Notes: a model not told the origin generated them from the letters alone. A DNA stretch of 16,241 nt from Oscillospiraceae bacterium (GCA_009779455.1 WREG01000021.1:1-16241); one strand, 5' to 3'. Shown: positions 7,685 to 14,841, numbered from the stretch's first letter. Numbers and translations: made by a program.

Positions 7685-9193
7685 TTATTTTTTGTCCGGG
7701 GTATAACTTTCATAATTTCGGAATAACAGCTTATATTTTTTACGTATAAAGGGATGCGCGAAAACACACAACAACATTTGGAAATGAAACAAAAAAGTAT
7801 AAAAAATAAATTGTTTATTTTTTCCGCTGCCTATAATCCGCTTTTTTAAAACCGTATACAGGTTATTCAAAACATTTTTTTCGCTAAATAAAAATTTTAA
7901 TTTGATCATAAGGTTAAAAAAGGCCATCACCACATTCAATTCGCGGTCAGGTATTTTTGAGTAATTTGTATAATTCTTAGAAGATAGAAATATTTGAAAT
8001 TCCTTCAGGGTTTTAGGCATTTTAAAACGGCCTTCGCTGACCAGTTCATCGTATATTTTTGTTTCGGGGATAAGGTAAAACTTACTGATGTAAAAGCCAT
8101 CCATCTTTGAAGATAACATGAACTCGCACGTCCGCAGCAATTGTTGGAATGTTTCATCGGGAAAACCTAAAATAAAAGCGCCTAAGACTGAAAAACCTAT
8201 GTCGTGCATCATGTCAATTTCTGGCGGGATGCGCGTCAAGTCAATAGCCTTACGAATTTTTATACTCATTTGAGGGTCTGCGGATTCTACGCCGATGCAA
8301 ACTTCACGGCAGCCCGCCTTATACATCAGCTCATAATCTTCCCTTGTTTTCATTCCCCCATGATGTTGACACCACCAGGTAACCGACGGGAATTTTTTTA
8401 TAATCTCGTTGCAAAGCTCATACATCCATTCCTTGTCGATACCAAAACATTCGTCTAATATTATGAAGTGTTCAATATTATAATTCTTATTCAAGAAATT
8501 CATTTCAGAAATAATGACAGAAACAGGGCGGGTCTGATAAGAACAGGCATAAAAAGATTCATTATAACAAAATGTACAGCGGTATTTACAACCGTGGGAC
8601 GTGCATATAGCAAGTCCTTTTTTATTATCGAGCGTGTAATGAAAATAGCGCGTTATATCCATCAGAGAATAGTCCAAAGGGAGCGATAAGCCGTAACCGC
8701 CGCACTTTTTTATTGCTGTTTTGACATAAGAACCGGAATCGTCAAGATAGGCGACACCGGGGATGCCGGAAACATCAGAACCGGTTTCGAGAGCGGACAA
8801 CAATTCGACAAAGACTTCTTCACCCGGACCGTGTACTATATAATCGGCCAATTTTTCGTTGAGCAGAATTTCAGAAAGAACGCTTGCACCGGCACCGCCA
8901 AATACCACGGTTGGGTCGGCAACCTTTTTAACGTCTGAAATAAAACTGCGGATGCCGTCAATATCGAGAATACCATACATAGTCAGCAGGGAAACACCCA
9001 AAATATCAGGTATAAAACCTTCGCTAACATCGGAAGTAAAAGAATCAGACACTATGCCGTCTATTATTTTAACGTCATGGCCGGCGTTTTTTGCGTATGT
9101 ACCGATGATCAGCGGGCCGATGGGAAGCTGTAAAGTATCGCCGCCGCGCATCATTCCTGACGGCGGAGGAGGGGTATAGATAAGAACCTTCAT
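7685..9193 (-). CDS. B12-binding-domain-type radical SAM protein
   Basis: The protein has 502 residues. Residues 1 to about 150 resemble the Rossmann-like B12-binding domain that precedes many radical SAM domains (MKVLIYTPPPPSG, IGTYAKNAGHDVKIIDG, VVFGGAGASVLSE, YIVHGPGEEVFVELL). I do not see the DxHxxG cobalamin His motif, so cobalamin binding would be base-off or absent. The radical SAM cluster motif is C202-x3-C206-x2-C209 in GCKYRCTFCYN. Downstream are GCREVCIGVES and FSVLGAFILGFPDET, typical of class B members such as BchE-type cyclases and methyltransferases. The last 60 residues contain a hydrophobic segment (FIFYTFLFHFQMLLCVF), possibly membrane-associated. AGGAG nine bases before ATG 9193 decides the start over the longer reading from 9232. 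The gene is isolated and AT-richer than its neighbours, which suggests transfer; the substrate cannot be inferred. Confidence 0.88.
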   Translation of the reverse strand: MKVLIYTPPPPSGMMRGGDTLQLPIGPLIIGTYAKNAGHDVKIIDGIVSDSFTSDVSEGFIPDILGVSLLTMYGILDIDGIRSFISDVKKVADPTVVFGGAGASVLSEILLNEKLADYIVHGPGEEVFVELLSALETGSDVSGIPGVAYLDDSGSYVKTAIKKCGGYGLSLPLDYSLMDITRYFHYTLDNKKGLAICTSHGCKYRCTFCYNESFYACSYQTRPVSVIISEMNFLNKNYNIEHFIILDECFGIDKEWMYELCNEIIKKFPSVTWWCQHHGGMKTREDYELMYKAGCREVCIGVESADPQMSIKIRKAIDLTRIPPEIDMMHDIGFSVLGAFILGFPDETFQQLLRTCEFMLSSKMDGFYISKFYLIPETKIYDELVSEGRFKMPKTLKEFQIFLSSKNYTNYSKIPDRELNVVMAFFNLMIKLKFLFSEKNVLNNLYTVLKKRIIGSGKNKQFIFYTFLFHFQMLLCVFAHPFIRKKYKLLFRNYESYTPDKK

Positions 9194-9229
9194 AAATTGC
9201 CGCTCCTTTAAATAATGATTATGCACTGC

Positions 9230-9375
9230 CAAAAGGTGTACGTTATGATAGCCACAGGATTTTTTTGTGCATACTTCACAATCATATGACTTTATGAAAA
9301 AAACACTTGATTTTTACGGTTGAACTTTGGTAAAATAAACAACACAAAGCCAACTATCAAAATGTACACCTTTTG
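9230..9375. repeat. 146-bp segment bounded by 22-bp imperfect inverted repeats
   Basis: The bases 9230-9251 (beginning CAAAAGGTGTAC, ending TGATAG) match the reverse complement of 9354-9375 at 20 of 22 positions, as compared by eye; the first 12 positions match exactly. The right copy is part of the perfect hairpin at 9349-9384. The interval between them is AT-rich with no open frame. The layout resembles a MITE or IS remnant with terminal inverted repeats, or two regulator sites in opposite orientation. No clear target-site duplication was seen. Confidence 0.5.
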
Positions 9376-9405
9376 ATAGTTGGCCGATTTTTGCTTTTTT
9401 TGTTA
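9307..9405 (+). ncRNA. Possible short hairpin RNA: promoter followed at once by a terminator-like hairpin
   Basis: On the plus strand TTGATT (9307-9312), 18 bases, TAAAAT (9331-9336) would start transcription near 9343. The 14-bp perfect stem GCCAACTATCAAAA (9349-9362), loop TGTACACC, TTTTGATAGTTGGC (9371-9384) follows at once, and then T-rich sequence (TTTTT at 9388-9392 and TTTTTTT at about 9395-9401). No plus-strand gene lies upstream that would need a terminator. The RNA would be about 50-60 nt. It is equally possible that the palindrome acts as DNA or in the minus-strand leader of the radical SAM gene. Confidence 0.3.
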
Positions 9406-9516
9406 AAAGACCCGAAAACACGCGCAAAACGCGGAAATCCGGTTTTTTTACTTAAATTTTACCGAAAATAACAGCTTTTCGCGTTTTAGTTATTTTGCCG
9501 AATGCCCATATTTTCG

Positions 9517-10017
9517 TCAAATAATTAATATATCGCATAATTGCTGTATTTCTTTCAATTCCTCTCCCGTTTTAATCAAATATTCCAAAATCTCCGGGTC
9601 GCGGACAAGGTATTTCGCGGCCCGCCTTACGGCTGACGTAAACCGGTATGGAAGCCTTCCGCCCGCGAGGGGGCAGTTTTTCACGGCCCGGGGGTCGTGT
9701 ATAACGGTGACTTTCGGGTTTTGGCGGCTGCCTAGGGTGACGAGCGGGAAAAGCGGGTATATGCGGCATCCAAAAGGGCGCATCCGCCTGTCGCAGCTCC
9801 CGCCGCACACCATCACGGGATAGGAAATGTTCCCGTCCGACTCATATACGGAAAAGCCGGGGACGTTTTTAATGATATCTGTTTCATGCGGAAAAAGGTT
9901 CATCCCCGTCATGCCGTCGCCTTTGCAGCAGCGCGAACCGCATATTTTCCCGCAGTCAAAATCAAGGGGCGTTGTTTTTTCAAGCAGTTCGTATGCCTTT
10001 TTCAAATTTATATTCAA
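9517..10017 (-). CDS. YkgJ-like cysteine-cluster protein
   Basis: This protein of about 166 residues has cysteines spaced as in the YkgJ/CxxCxxCC group of putative Zn/Fe-chelating proteins: C22-x3-C26-x3-C30-C31 near the N-terminus, C71-x3-C75, then RPFGCRIYPLFP with C84 (the conserved 'RPxxCRxYP' element), and C115. The role of the group is unknown; metal binding is inferred from the cysteines. The start is uncertain: the ATG at 10035 overlaps the -10 box TATAAT of the only strong promoter and would lie upstream of its transcript, so I chose the TTG at 10017, which has GGTGAT just upstream. The GTG at 10026 is an alternative and would be nearly leaderless. The gene diverges from the ligase/lipase operon, with back-to-back promoters. 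Confidence 0.75.
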   Translation of the reverse strand: MNINLKKAYELLEKTTPLDFDCGKICGSRCCKGDGMTGMNLFPHETDIIKNVPGFSVYESDGNISYPVMVCGGSCDRRMRPFGCRIYPLFPLVTLGSRQNPKVTVIHDPRAVKNCPLAGGRLPYRFTSAVRRAAKYLVRDPEILEYLIKTGEELKEIQQLCDILII

Positions 10018-10033
10018 AATTATCACCAAAAGC

Positions 10034-10063
10034 ATTATAGCATAAACTATATAACATTTTCAA
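10034..10063 (-). promoter_or_regulatory. Extended -10 promoter of the YkgJ-like gene
   Basis: On the minus strand TTGAAA (10063-10058), 18 bases, TATAAT (10039-10034), preceded by TGC (extended -10). Transcription would start near 10027. Confidence 0.65.
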
Positions 10064-10080
10064 TCAATTTGAAATTTTTA

Positions 10081-10109
10081 TTGACACGGCCATTATTTGC
10101 GTGTATAAT
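10081..10109 (+). promoter_or_regulatory. Perfect consensus sigma-A promoter for the ligase/lipase operon
   Basis: TTGACA (10081-10086), 17 bases, TATAAT (10104-10109): both hexamers and the spacing are at consensus. Transcription would start near 10117, so a leader of about 90 nt containing the hairpin at 10135-10156 precedes the first gene. Confidence 0.8.
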
Positions 10110-10134
10110 AAAAAAGTAATCTTTGATTTTTTTC

Positions 10135-10172
10135 GGGACGATGTAGGCATCGTCCCCTACTTCTTTTTGTTG
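10135..10172 (+). terminator. Hairpin in the operon leader, possible attenuator
   Basis: GGGACGATG (10135-10143) and CATCGTCCC (10148-10156) form a perfect 9-bp stem around the loop TAGG, followed by CTACTTCTTTTTG. It lies about 18 nt after the predicted start of transcription and about 50 nt before the first gene. The T-tract is displaced from the stem, so termination may be partial; the hairpin could act as attenuator, 5' stabiliser or a dispersed repeat. Confidence 0.5.
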
Positions 10173-10208
10173 ACTGCATTATTAACATAAATATGGAGTG
10201 ATTTTTTT

Positions 10209-11405
10209 ATGTCGAAAACCATAGGGACAATATCAAGGGGGATAAAGGCCCCTATAATCAAACAGGGGGACGATCTGGCAGCTATAATCGTGAACAGCGT
10301 GCTGGCGGCGGCGGATGAGGGCGGTTTTTCCCTTAACGACCGGGACGTTATAGCCGCCACGGAGGCGATAGCGGCGAGGGCGCAGGGGAATTACGCAACT
10401 ATCGACGATATCGCGGCGGATATCCGCGCGAAATTCCCCTGCGGCAAAATCGGGGTCATTTTCCCCATTTTGAGCCGCAACCGCTTTGCCATCTGCCTTA
10501 AAGGGATAGCGAGGGGCGCACAAAAAATAACCCTTATGCTGAATTACCCCTCGGATGAGGTCGGCAACCACCTTATGGACGTAGACAGGCTTGACGCGTC
10601 CGGCGTGAACCCCTGGACGGACACGCTGACAAAGGAAAAATACAGGGAGCTGTTCGGGAAAAACGAGCATCCCTTCACGGGTGTGGATTATGTTGATTAT
10701 TACACTTCAATAGTTGAGGGCGAGGGGGCCAAAGCCGAGATAATCCTCGCGAACAGCCCCCTTGCCATACTTGAGTACGCGAAAAATGTGCTGAACTGCG
10801 ACATACATACGAGAAAACGCACGAAAAGGCTGCTTATATCAAACGGCGCGGAATCTGTTTACAGCCTTGACGACATTCTGACCGCACCCGTGAACGGAAG
10901 CGGCTACAATACCGAATTCGGGCTTCTCGGCACGAATAAATCGACGGAGGAAAAAGTGAAGCTTTTCCCCGAGACCTCAAAATGCCGCGAATTGATATTA
11001 AAGGTGCAGAGCGATATAAAAGCTAAAACCGGAAAAGATATCGAGGTCATGATATACGGCGACGGGGCGTTCAAAGACCCTGTAGGCAAAATATGGGAGC
11101 TTGCCGACCCAGTGATTTCCCCCGCCTATACCGACGGCCTGAACGGCACGCCCAACGAGCTTAAACTGAAATACCTCGCTGACAACGAATTTTCCAGCCT
11201 GCGGGGCGACGAGCTGAGCGACGCCATAAGGGGCAAAATAAAGGAAAAGGACGCGGATTTAAAAGGCACGATGGCTACCCAGGGCACCACCCCCCGCCGC
11301 TATGCCGACCTTATCGGCTCCCTCTGCGACCTGACCTCCGGGAGCGGGGACAAGGGCACGCCGATCGTATTGATCCAAGGCTATTTTGATAATTTCGCGG
11401 ATTGA
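10209..11405 (+). CDS. F420-0:gamma-glutamyl ligase-like protein (CofE family)
   Basis: CofE adds glutamate to the lactyl side chain of F420-0 with GTP. This 398-residue protein belongs to the longer Clostridia-type branch of that family. Visible marks are GTISRGIKAPIIKQGDD at the N-terminus, DRDVIAATEAIAARAQGNY (about residues 44-62, the CofE 'DVxxxTxxIxxxAxG' core), GVIFPILSRNRF, then YGDGAFKDPVGKIWELADP and QGTTPRRYADLIGSLCDLTSG in the C-terminal half. Archaeal and actinobacterial CofE are near 250 residues, so the C-terminal region is extra. Clostridia generally lack F420, and no other F420 gene is visible here; I infer amide ligation to a different acceptor. GGAGTG precedes the ATG by eight bases. 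It is the first gene of a tight run: the lipase starts 16 bp after its stop. Confidence 0.85.
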   Translation: MSKTIGTISRGIKAPIIKQGDDLAAIIVNSVLAAADEGGFSLNDRDVIAATEAIAARAQGNYATIDDIAADIRAKFPCGKIGVIFPILSRNRFAICLKGIARGAQKITLMLNYPSDEVGNHLMDVDRLDASGVNPWTDTLTKEKYRELFGKNEHPFTGVDYVDYYTSIVEGEGAKAEIILANSPLAILEYAKNVLNCDIHTRKRTKRLLISNGAESVYSLDDILTAPVNGSGYNTEFGLLGTNKSTEEKVKLFPETSKCRELILKVQSDIKAKTGKDIEVMIYGDGAFKDPVGKIWELADPVISPAYTDGLNGTPNELKLKYLADNEFSSLRGDELSDAIRGKIKEKDADLKGTMATQGTTPRRYADLIGSLCDLTSGSGDKGTPIVLIQGYFDNFAD

Positions 11406-11421
11406 TAAAGAGGTATATTTC

Positions 11422-12714
11422 ATGAAAAAGGCAACAAAAATAATTATTATTGCACTGTCATGCGTGATCGCTTCGGGCGGCGCGGGTGTGGGCGTCCTCG
11501 GATATATGGGCGCGTTCAGCGTTCAGGAGCCTTATCCCTATGTCTTTGTGCACGGGCTGAACGGCTGGGGTACGGATAAAACCGGCAGCAACTACGCCGA
11601 TTACTGGGGCGCGACCGCGGGCGATCTGATGAAAATGCTTGAGGATAAGGGCGTGGAATGCTACGCCCCAAGCGTCGGCGAATGGAACAGCGCATGGGAC
11701 AGGGCCTGCGAGCTTTACGCGCAGCTGACAGGCGCCACGGTCGATTACGGCGAGGCCCATTCCTCCGAGTTCGGGCATGAGCGCTACGGCAAGGCTTACG
11801 GCGAGGCCCTTATCCCCGACTGGGGCCTGCGCAAAAGCACAGCGCATAAAAATGCGCGGCATAAAAACGCCCGCAAAATCAACCTTGTCGGGCACAGCTT
11901 CGGCGGCGCGTCCGTCCGCGTGTTCGCCCATCTTATGGCAGAGGGCAGCGAAGCGGAGCGGACCGCGTCCGGCGCGGGGGTTTCGCCGCTTTTCGAGGGC
12001 GGCAAGGGGAATATGGTATTCAGCGTGACGGCCCTTGCGGCCCCCCATAACGGGACCACCTTGCTTTACGCCATAGGCGGGGCCAAAACCGGCAATTTTC
12101 TCAGCGGCATACTGGACGGCATTTCCTCCATATTGAACGGTACGGGGCTGGGCGACATACTCGGCTCCATTGGCATAAGCCTCGACGGCCGCGCGGGCCT
12201 TGATTTCGACGAAATGGTGAAAATGAGCCATACGCGGGACAACGCTTATTATGATTTGACCCTCGAAGGCGCGGGAAAAATAAACGGGTGGGTAAAGCCC
12301 GTCCCCGGTATTTATTATTTTTCTTATCCGTATGACGGGACGAGAGACGCGATGATCAGTGTTTTAGGCAACGCCAGGCGCGTCGGGTCAAGTGATATGT
12401 CGGCGGTTTTGCAGCCGCTGGCCGCCATTATCGGCGGGTACGGCAAAAACACCGTCAACAATATAGCGATAAACGACGACTGGCTCCCCAACGACGGGCT
12501 GGTCAACACAATATCCGCAAAAGCCCCGTTTGACGACGGGCAGTGCGAATTTTCGGCGGAAAAAATCGAGCGCGGGGTCTGGAATGTGATGCCCGTCCAG
12601 CGGGGCGACCACGGCAAGGCCATAGGGCTTTTTCAGGACAGGGACTGGCTGGTTTCGTTTTATATGGAGCAGATAAACCGCATCAACAAGCTCTCGGAAC
12701 GGGATTGGCGGTAA
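11422..12714 (+). CDS. Secreted or membrane-anchored zinc lipase, family I.5 type
   Basis: This is a triacylglycerol lipase-like alpha/beta hydrolase of 430 residues. Residues 4 to about 29 are hydrophobic (signal peptide or anchor; the ALSC sequence is a poor lipobox). The mature part follows the thermophilic Geobacillus/Staphylococcus lipase plan: VFVHGLNGWG (41-50, oxyanion region), GHSFGG with Ser159 nucleophile, NDGLVNTIS with Asp358, and GDHGKAIG with His397. The zinc site of that family also appears kept: Asp93 in SAWDRACELYAQ, His113 and His119 in VDYGEAHSSEFGH, and Asp273 in RDNAYYDLT. It probably hydrolyses lipids outside the cell. ATG 11422 is chosen for its AGAGGT and the signal sequence. 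A tandem HKNAR-HKNAR duplication (142-151) lies just before the strand leading to the nucleophile. Confidence 0.92.
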   Translation: MKKATKIIIIALSCVIASGGAGVGVLGYMGAFSVQEPYPYVFVHGLNGWGTDKTGSNYADYWGATAGDLMKMLEDKGVECYAPSVGEWNSAWDRACELYAQLTGATVDYGEAHSSEFGHERYGKAYGEALIPDWGLRKSTAHKNARHKNARKINLVGHSFGGASVRVFAHLMAEGSEAERTASGAGVSPLFEGGKGNMVFSVTALAAPHNGTTLLYAIGGAKTGNFLSGILDGISSILNGTGLGDILGSIGISLDGRAGLDFDEMVKMSHTRDNAYYDLTLEGAGKINGWVKPVPGIYYFSYPYDGTRDAMISVLGNARRVGSSDMSAVLQPLAAIIGGYGKNTVNNIAINDDWLPNDGLVNTISAKAPFDDGQCEFSAEKIERGVWNVMPVQRGDHGKAIGLFQDRDWLVSFYMEQINRINKLSERDWR

Positions 12715-12731
12715 AGAAAGGAAAAAATATT

Positions 12732-13172
12732 ATGAAAAACATAAAACGTTCTTTTAGCGTCATAGCGCTGCTGCTTGCGGCGGCAATGCTTATTTCCTCT
12801 TGCGGGCAATTGCCGAAAAACAGGATACAGGGCCGCTGGATGGATTCCACGGGGAAGCAGGGCTATGAATTCTTGGAAGACGGGCGCGCGAAAATCATCT
12901 TTTTCAAGATGAACCTGTCCGACAGCGGCCTGCTGTCCTCTTTGGCCGACCTTGTGGGCATCGGGAGCGACATTTTAGACGGCAGCTACGACGGCGCGTA
13001 TACTATGGATGCCAAAGAAAAAACCCTCACGGTTACATACACGATTTTTCGGAATACGAAAACCTCCACATATAATTACGAGTTTGTCGGCAGCGGTTTG
13101 ATGCTGTCCGACCTGGAAACCGGGAAATCCGTCACATACTTTTTGCAGCCCGAAACCAATACAACTTTGTGA
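12732..13172 (+). CDS. Small lipoprotein with a beta-rich, DUF5640-like domain
   Basis: The product has 146 residues. A basic start (KNIKR), a hydrophobic core and the lipobox ISSC with Cys24 mark it as a lipoprotein anchored to the outer face of the membrane. The mature part begins with RIQGRWMDSTGKQGYEFLED, the 'GxWxDxxGxxYxFxxDG' pattern seen in small lipocalin-like DUF5640-type domains, and alternates short beta strands to the end (TYTIFRNTKTSTYNYEF). No catalytic residues are seen. AAAGGA precedes ATG 12732, and the gene starts 17 bp after the lipase stop codon, so the two are probably cotranscribed; it could be an accessory or binding protein for the lipase, which is inference from position only. 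Confidence 0.8.
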   Translation: MKNIKRSFSVIALLLAAAMLISSCGQLPKNRIQGRWMDSTGKQGYEFLEDGRAKIIFFKMNLSDSGLLSSLADLVGIGSDILDGSYDGAYTMDAKEKTLTVTYTIFRNTKTSTYNYEFVGSGLMLSDLETGKSVTYFLQPETNTTL

Positions 13173-13187
13173 TTTGAGGTAACAGCC

Positions 13188-13973
13188 ATGCCTGATTGGA
13201 ACGCGGAATTATATTTGCAGTTTGCGGGCGAACGGGATAAGCCTATATTTGACCTAATCTCTCATATCCCGCTCAATGACCCGAAGCGGATACTTGATAT
13301 CGGGTGCGGACCGGGGAATTCAACGGCTCATCTTAAAAAACGGTACAAAAACGCGGAGATCATCGGCATAGACAGCTCGCGCAGCATGATAGAAAAGGCG
13401 CGGCAGGCGCATTCGGGCATTACGTGGCTGTTAAAGGACGCAAATGAAGACCTTTCGGATTTGGGGGCTTTCGATATCGTTTTTTCCAATTCCGTGCTTC
13501 ATTGGCTGCCCGGCCATGACAGGCTTTTGCCGCGCCTTTTTGATTTGCTGGATATTGACGGGATGATTGCCGTCCAAATACCGTATTTTATGGGTACGCC
13601 TGTTTATGAACCTTTTTGCGGCCTTGTCAAAAGTGAAAAATGGGATAAACGCTTCCCGGTAAAAAACCCGGCTTATTATCATGATATCGGTTATTATTAC
13701 GACATAATAGGCGAAAACCCTAACGCGTTTTCCCCGGCCGATATATGGACGACAAAACATACTCACATATTGAATTCAAAAAGCGATATAATAGAGTGGT
13801 ATTCGTCTACCGCGTTCAAGCCGTTTTTAGAACGGCTCGATATCGAAGAGTTAAAAAACGAATTTTTAAACGATATTTTTATCATAATTGACGGGTTATA
13901 TAAACCGCAAAAAGACGGGAAATATTTGTTCCGCTTTGAGAGGCTGTTTTTTACCGCGCGGCGCAAGGAATAA
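13188..13973 (+). CDS. tam: Trans-aconitate 2-methyltransferase
   Basis: Tam is a cytoplasmic SAM-dependent enzyme that methylates trans-aconitate, a by-product that inhibits aconitase. The 261-residue product follows E. coli Tam from end to end in my memory of that sequence: DWNAELYLQFAGERDKP at the start, ILDIGCGPGNSTAHL (about 35-49, SAM site motif I), IGIDSSRSMIEKAR (motif II), FDIVFSNSVLHWLPGHD, then AVQIPYFMG, IIEWYSSTAFKPFLERL and the last residues RLFFTARRKE. GAGG precedes the ATG by eight bases. It lies 15 bp after the lipoprotein gene, in the same run as the lipase, although the reaction has no evident link to lipid breakdown. The exact acceptor in this organism is assumed from the family. 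Confidence 0.92.
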   Translation: MPDWNAELYLQFAGERDKPIFDLISHIPLNDPKRILDIGCGPGNSTAHLKKRYKNAEIIGIDSSRSMIEKARQAHSGITWLLKDANEDLSDLGAFDIVFSNSVLHWLPGHDRLLPRLFDLLDIDGMIAVQIPYFMGTPVYEPFCGLVKSEKWDKRFPVKNPAYYHDIGYYYDIIGENPNAFSPADIWTTKHTHILNSKSDIIEWYSSTAFKPFLERLDIEELKNEFLNDIFIIIDGLYKPQKDGKYLFRFERLFFTARRKE

Positions 13974-14013
13974 GTTTGCTAAGAGAATAAATGATGTGAG
14001 AGGTATGGCAATA

Positions 14014-14841
14014 ATGAAATGCCCGAATTGCAAAAAGAAAACGCCGCGCAACAAAGAAATGTGCGTCGAATGCGGCTATCCCGTAAAGCCGATCCCCGTC
14101 CCGCCCGGCGGGAAAATCCGATTCGGCAAATACGACTGGCATGTGCTGGACAAACGGGGCGGCAGGTCGCTTATAATAACCGAAAAAGTGATTGAAAGAA
14201 GGCCGTATCACGGCAGTGAAAGTGAAATCACATGGGAAACCTGCGATATGCGCAAATACCTGAACGGGGAGTTTTATAATTCGTTCAGCGAAGCCGACCG
14301 CGTACGTATTATCGAAGTGACGAACGAAAACCCCGACAACCCGTGGTACGGCACAAGGGGCGGAAACCCCACGGACGATAAAATATTTTTTCTGAGCATT
14401 GACGAGGTTTTGAAGTATTTCGGCGACAGCGGGCAGATAAAAACACGGTATATGTACCCAAATTGCGACTGGTGCAAGGACGAGTTTTTGCCTTGGCTGG
14501 ACGATAAGTACAATCTCAACCGCCGCGCCGTTGATAATGACAGCATCGTTTGGCATTGGAGATTAAGATCACCCGGTGCGAACGGCCGCCGCGTCGCCAC
14601 TGTGATGGGGTTTTGCAAGGACGGCTTTGACCAGGGCGGAATAGACATATCGGGCTGCTCCGATTTGGTCGACGGGCATTTTCAATTTGACGGGCCGGGC
14701 GCGTTGTTATCGTCCTGCTCTAATATAGTAGACGGAAGTTTTGTTTCCGATGATTCTGCGGTACTGCCATCTAACTGCTCGTCAGATTACCGAAACATAA
14801 ACGGCGTCCGCCCCGCTCTGTGGTTAAAGACGGAAGGATAA
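14014..14841 (+). CDS. Zinc-ribbon protein with DUF6273 domain
   Basis: The protein has 275 residues. The N-terminus is a zinc ribbon (C3-x2-C6 and C17-x2-C20), followed by a Pro-rich linker and a DUF6273-type domain from about residue 34: IRFGKYDWHVLDK, WETCDMRKYLNGEFYNSF, DDKIFFLSIDEVLKYF, then RLRSPG and the terminal NGVRPALWL. DUF6273 domains are common in Clostridia; their function is not known to me. Between RSPG and VRPALWL lies an unusual region with about 20-residue quasi-repeats, SGCSDLVDGHF / SSCSNIVDGSF / SNCSSDYRNIN (213-263). I chose the ATG at 14014, ten bases after AGAGG; the ATG at 14005 would leave the ribosome binding site too close. It starts 40 bp after tam. Confidence 0.82.
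   Translation: MKCPNCKKKTPRNKEMCVECGYPVKPIPVPPGGKIRFGKYDWHVLDKRGGRSLIITEKVIERRPYHGSESEITWETCDMRKYLNGEFYNSFSEADRVRIIEVTNENPDNPWYGTRGGNPTDDKIFFLSIDEVLKYFGDSGQIKTRYMYPNCDWCKDEFLPWLDDKYNLNRRAVDNDSIVWHWRLRSPGANGRRVATVMGFCKDGFDQGGIDISGCSDLVDGHFQFDGPGALLSSCSNIVDGSFVSDDSAVLPSNCSSDYRNINGVRPALWLKTEG

Larger units (their letters stand above)
9194..9516. other. Structured, AT-rich intergenic region without a gene
   Basis: This 323-bp gap holds no credible CDS. It contains imperfect inverted repeats at 9230-9251 and 9354-9375, a strong hairpin at 9349-9384, a weak imperfect AT-rich stem (AAAATAAC at 9465-9472 with GTTATTTT at 9489-9496) just after the YkgJ-like gene, and on the minus strand a possible promoter TTGACG-17-CAAAAT (9520-9492) that could give the radical SAM gene a leader of nearly 300 nt. 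Confidence 0.5.

Noticed and set aside
7685..9193. Anaerobic sulfatase-maturating enzyme (partner of the sulfatase)
   Set aside because: The iron-sulfur motif is at residue 202 behind a B12-type domain and there is no SPASM-like cysteine cluster; anSME has the motif near the N-terminus.
9349..9384. Ordinary terminator of the neighbouring genes
   Set aside because: Both neighbouring genes are on the minus strand and the hairpin lies upstream of one and about 130 bp beyond the other; the T-tract is on the plus-strand side, where no gene precedes it.
11458..12231. A 257-codon open frame on the minus strand inside the lipase gene
   Set aside because: It is the antisense shadow of a clear lipase with all catalytic residues; it exists because the GC-rich gene has few stops on the other strand.
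13951..14556. A 201-codon minus-strand frame across the DUF6273 gene
   Set aside because: The plus-strand zinc-ribbon/DUF6273 protein is recognisable and has a ribosome binding site; the antisense product shows no motif.
14640..14841. Target gene of a diversity-generating retroelement
   Set aside because: The repeated C-terminal loop and VRPALWL end recall such targets, but there is no reverse transcriptase, template repeat or adenine-biased variation visible in the window.
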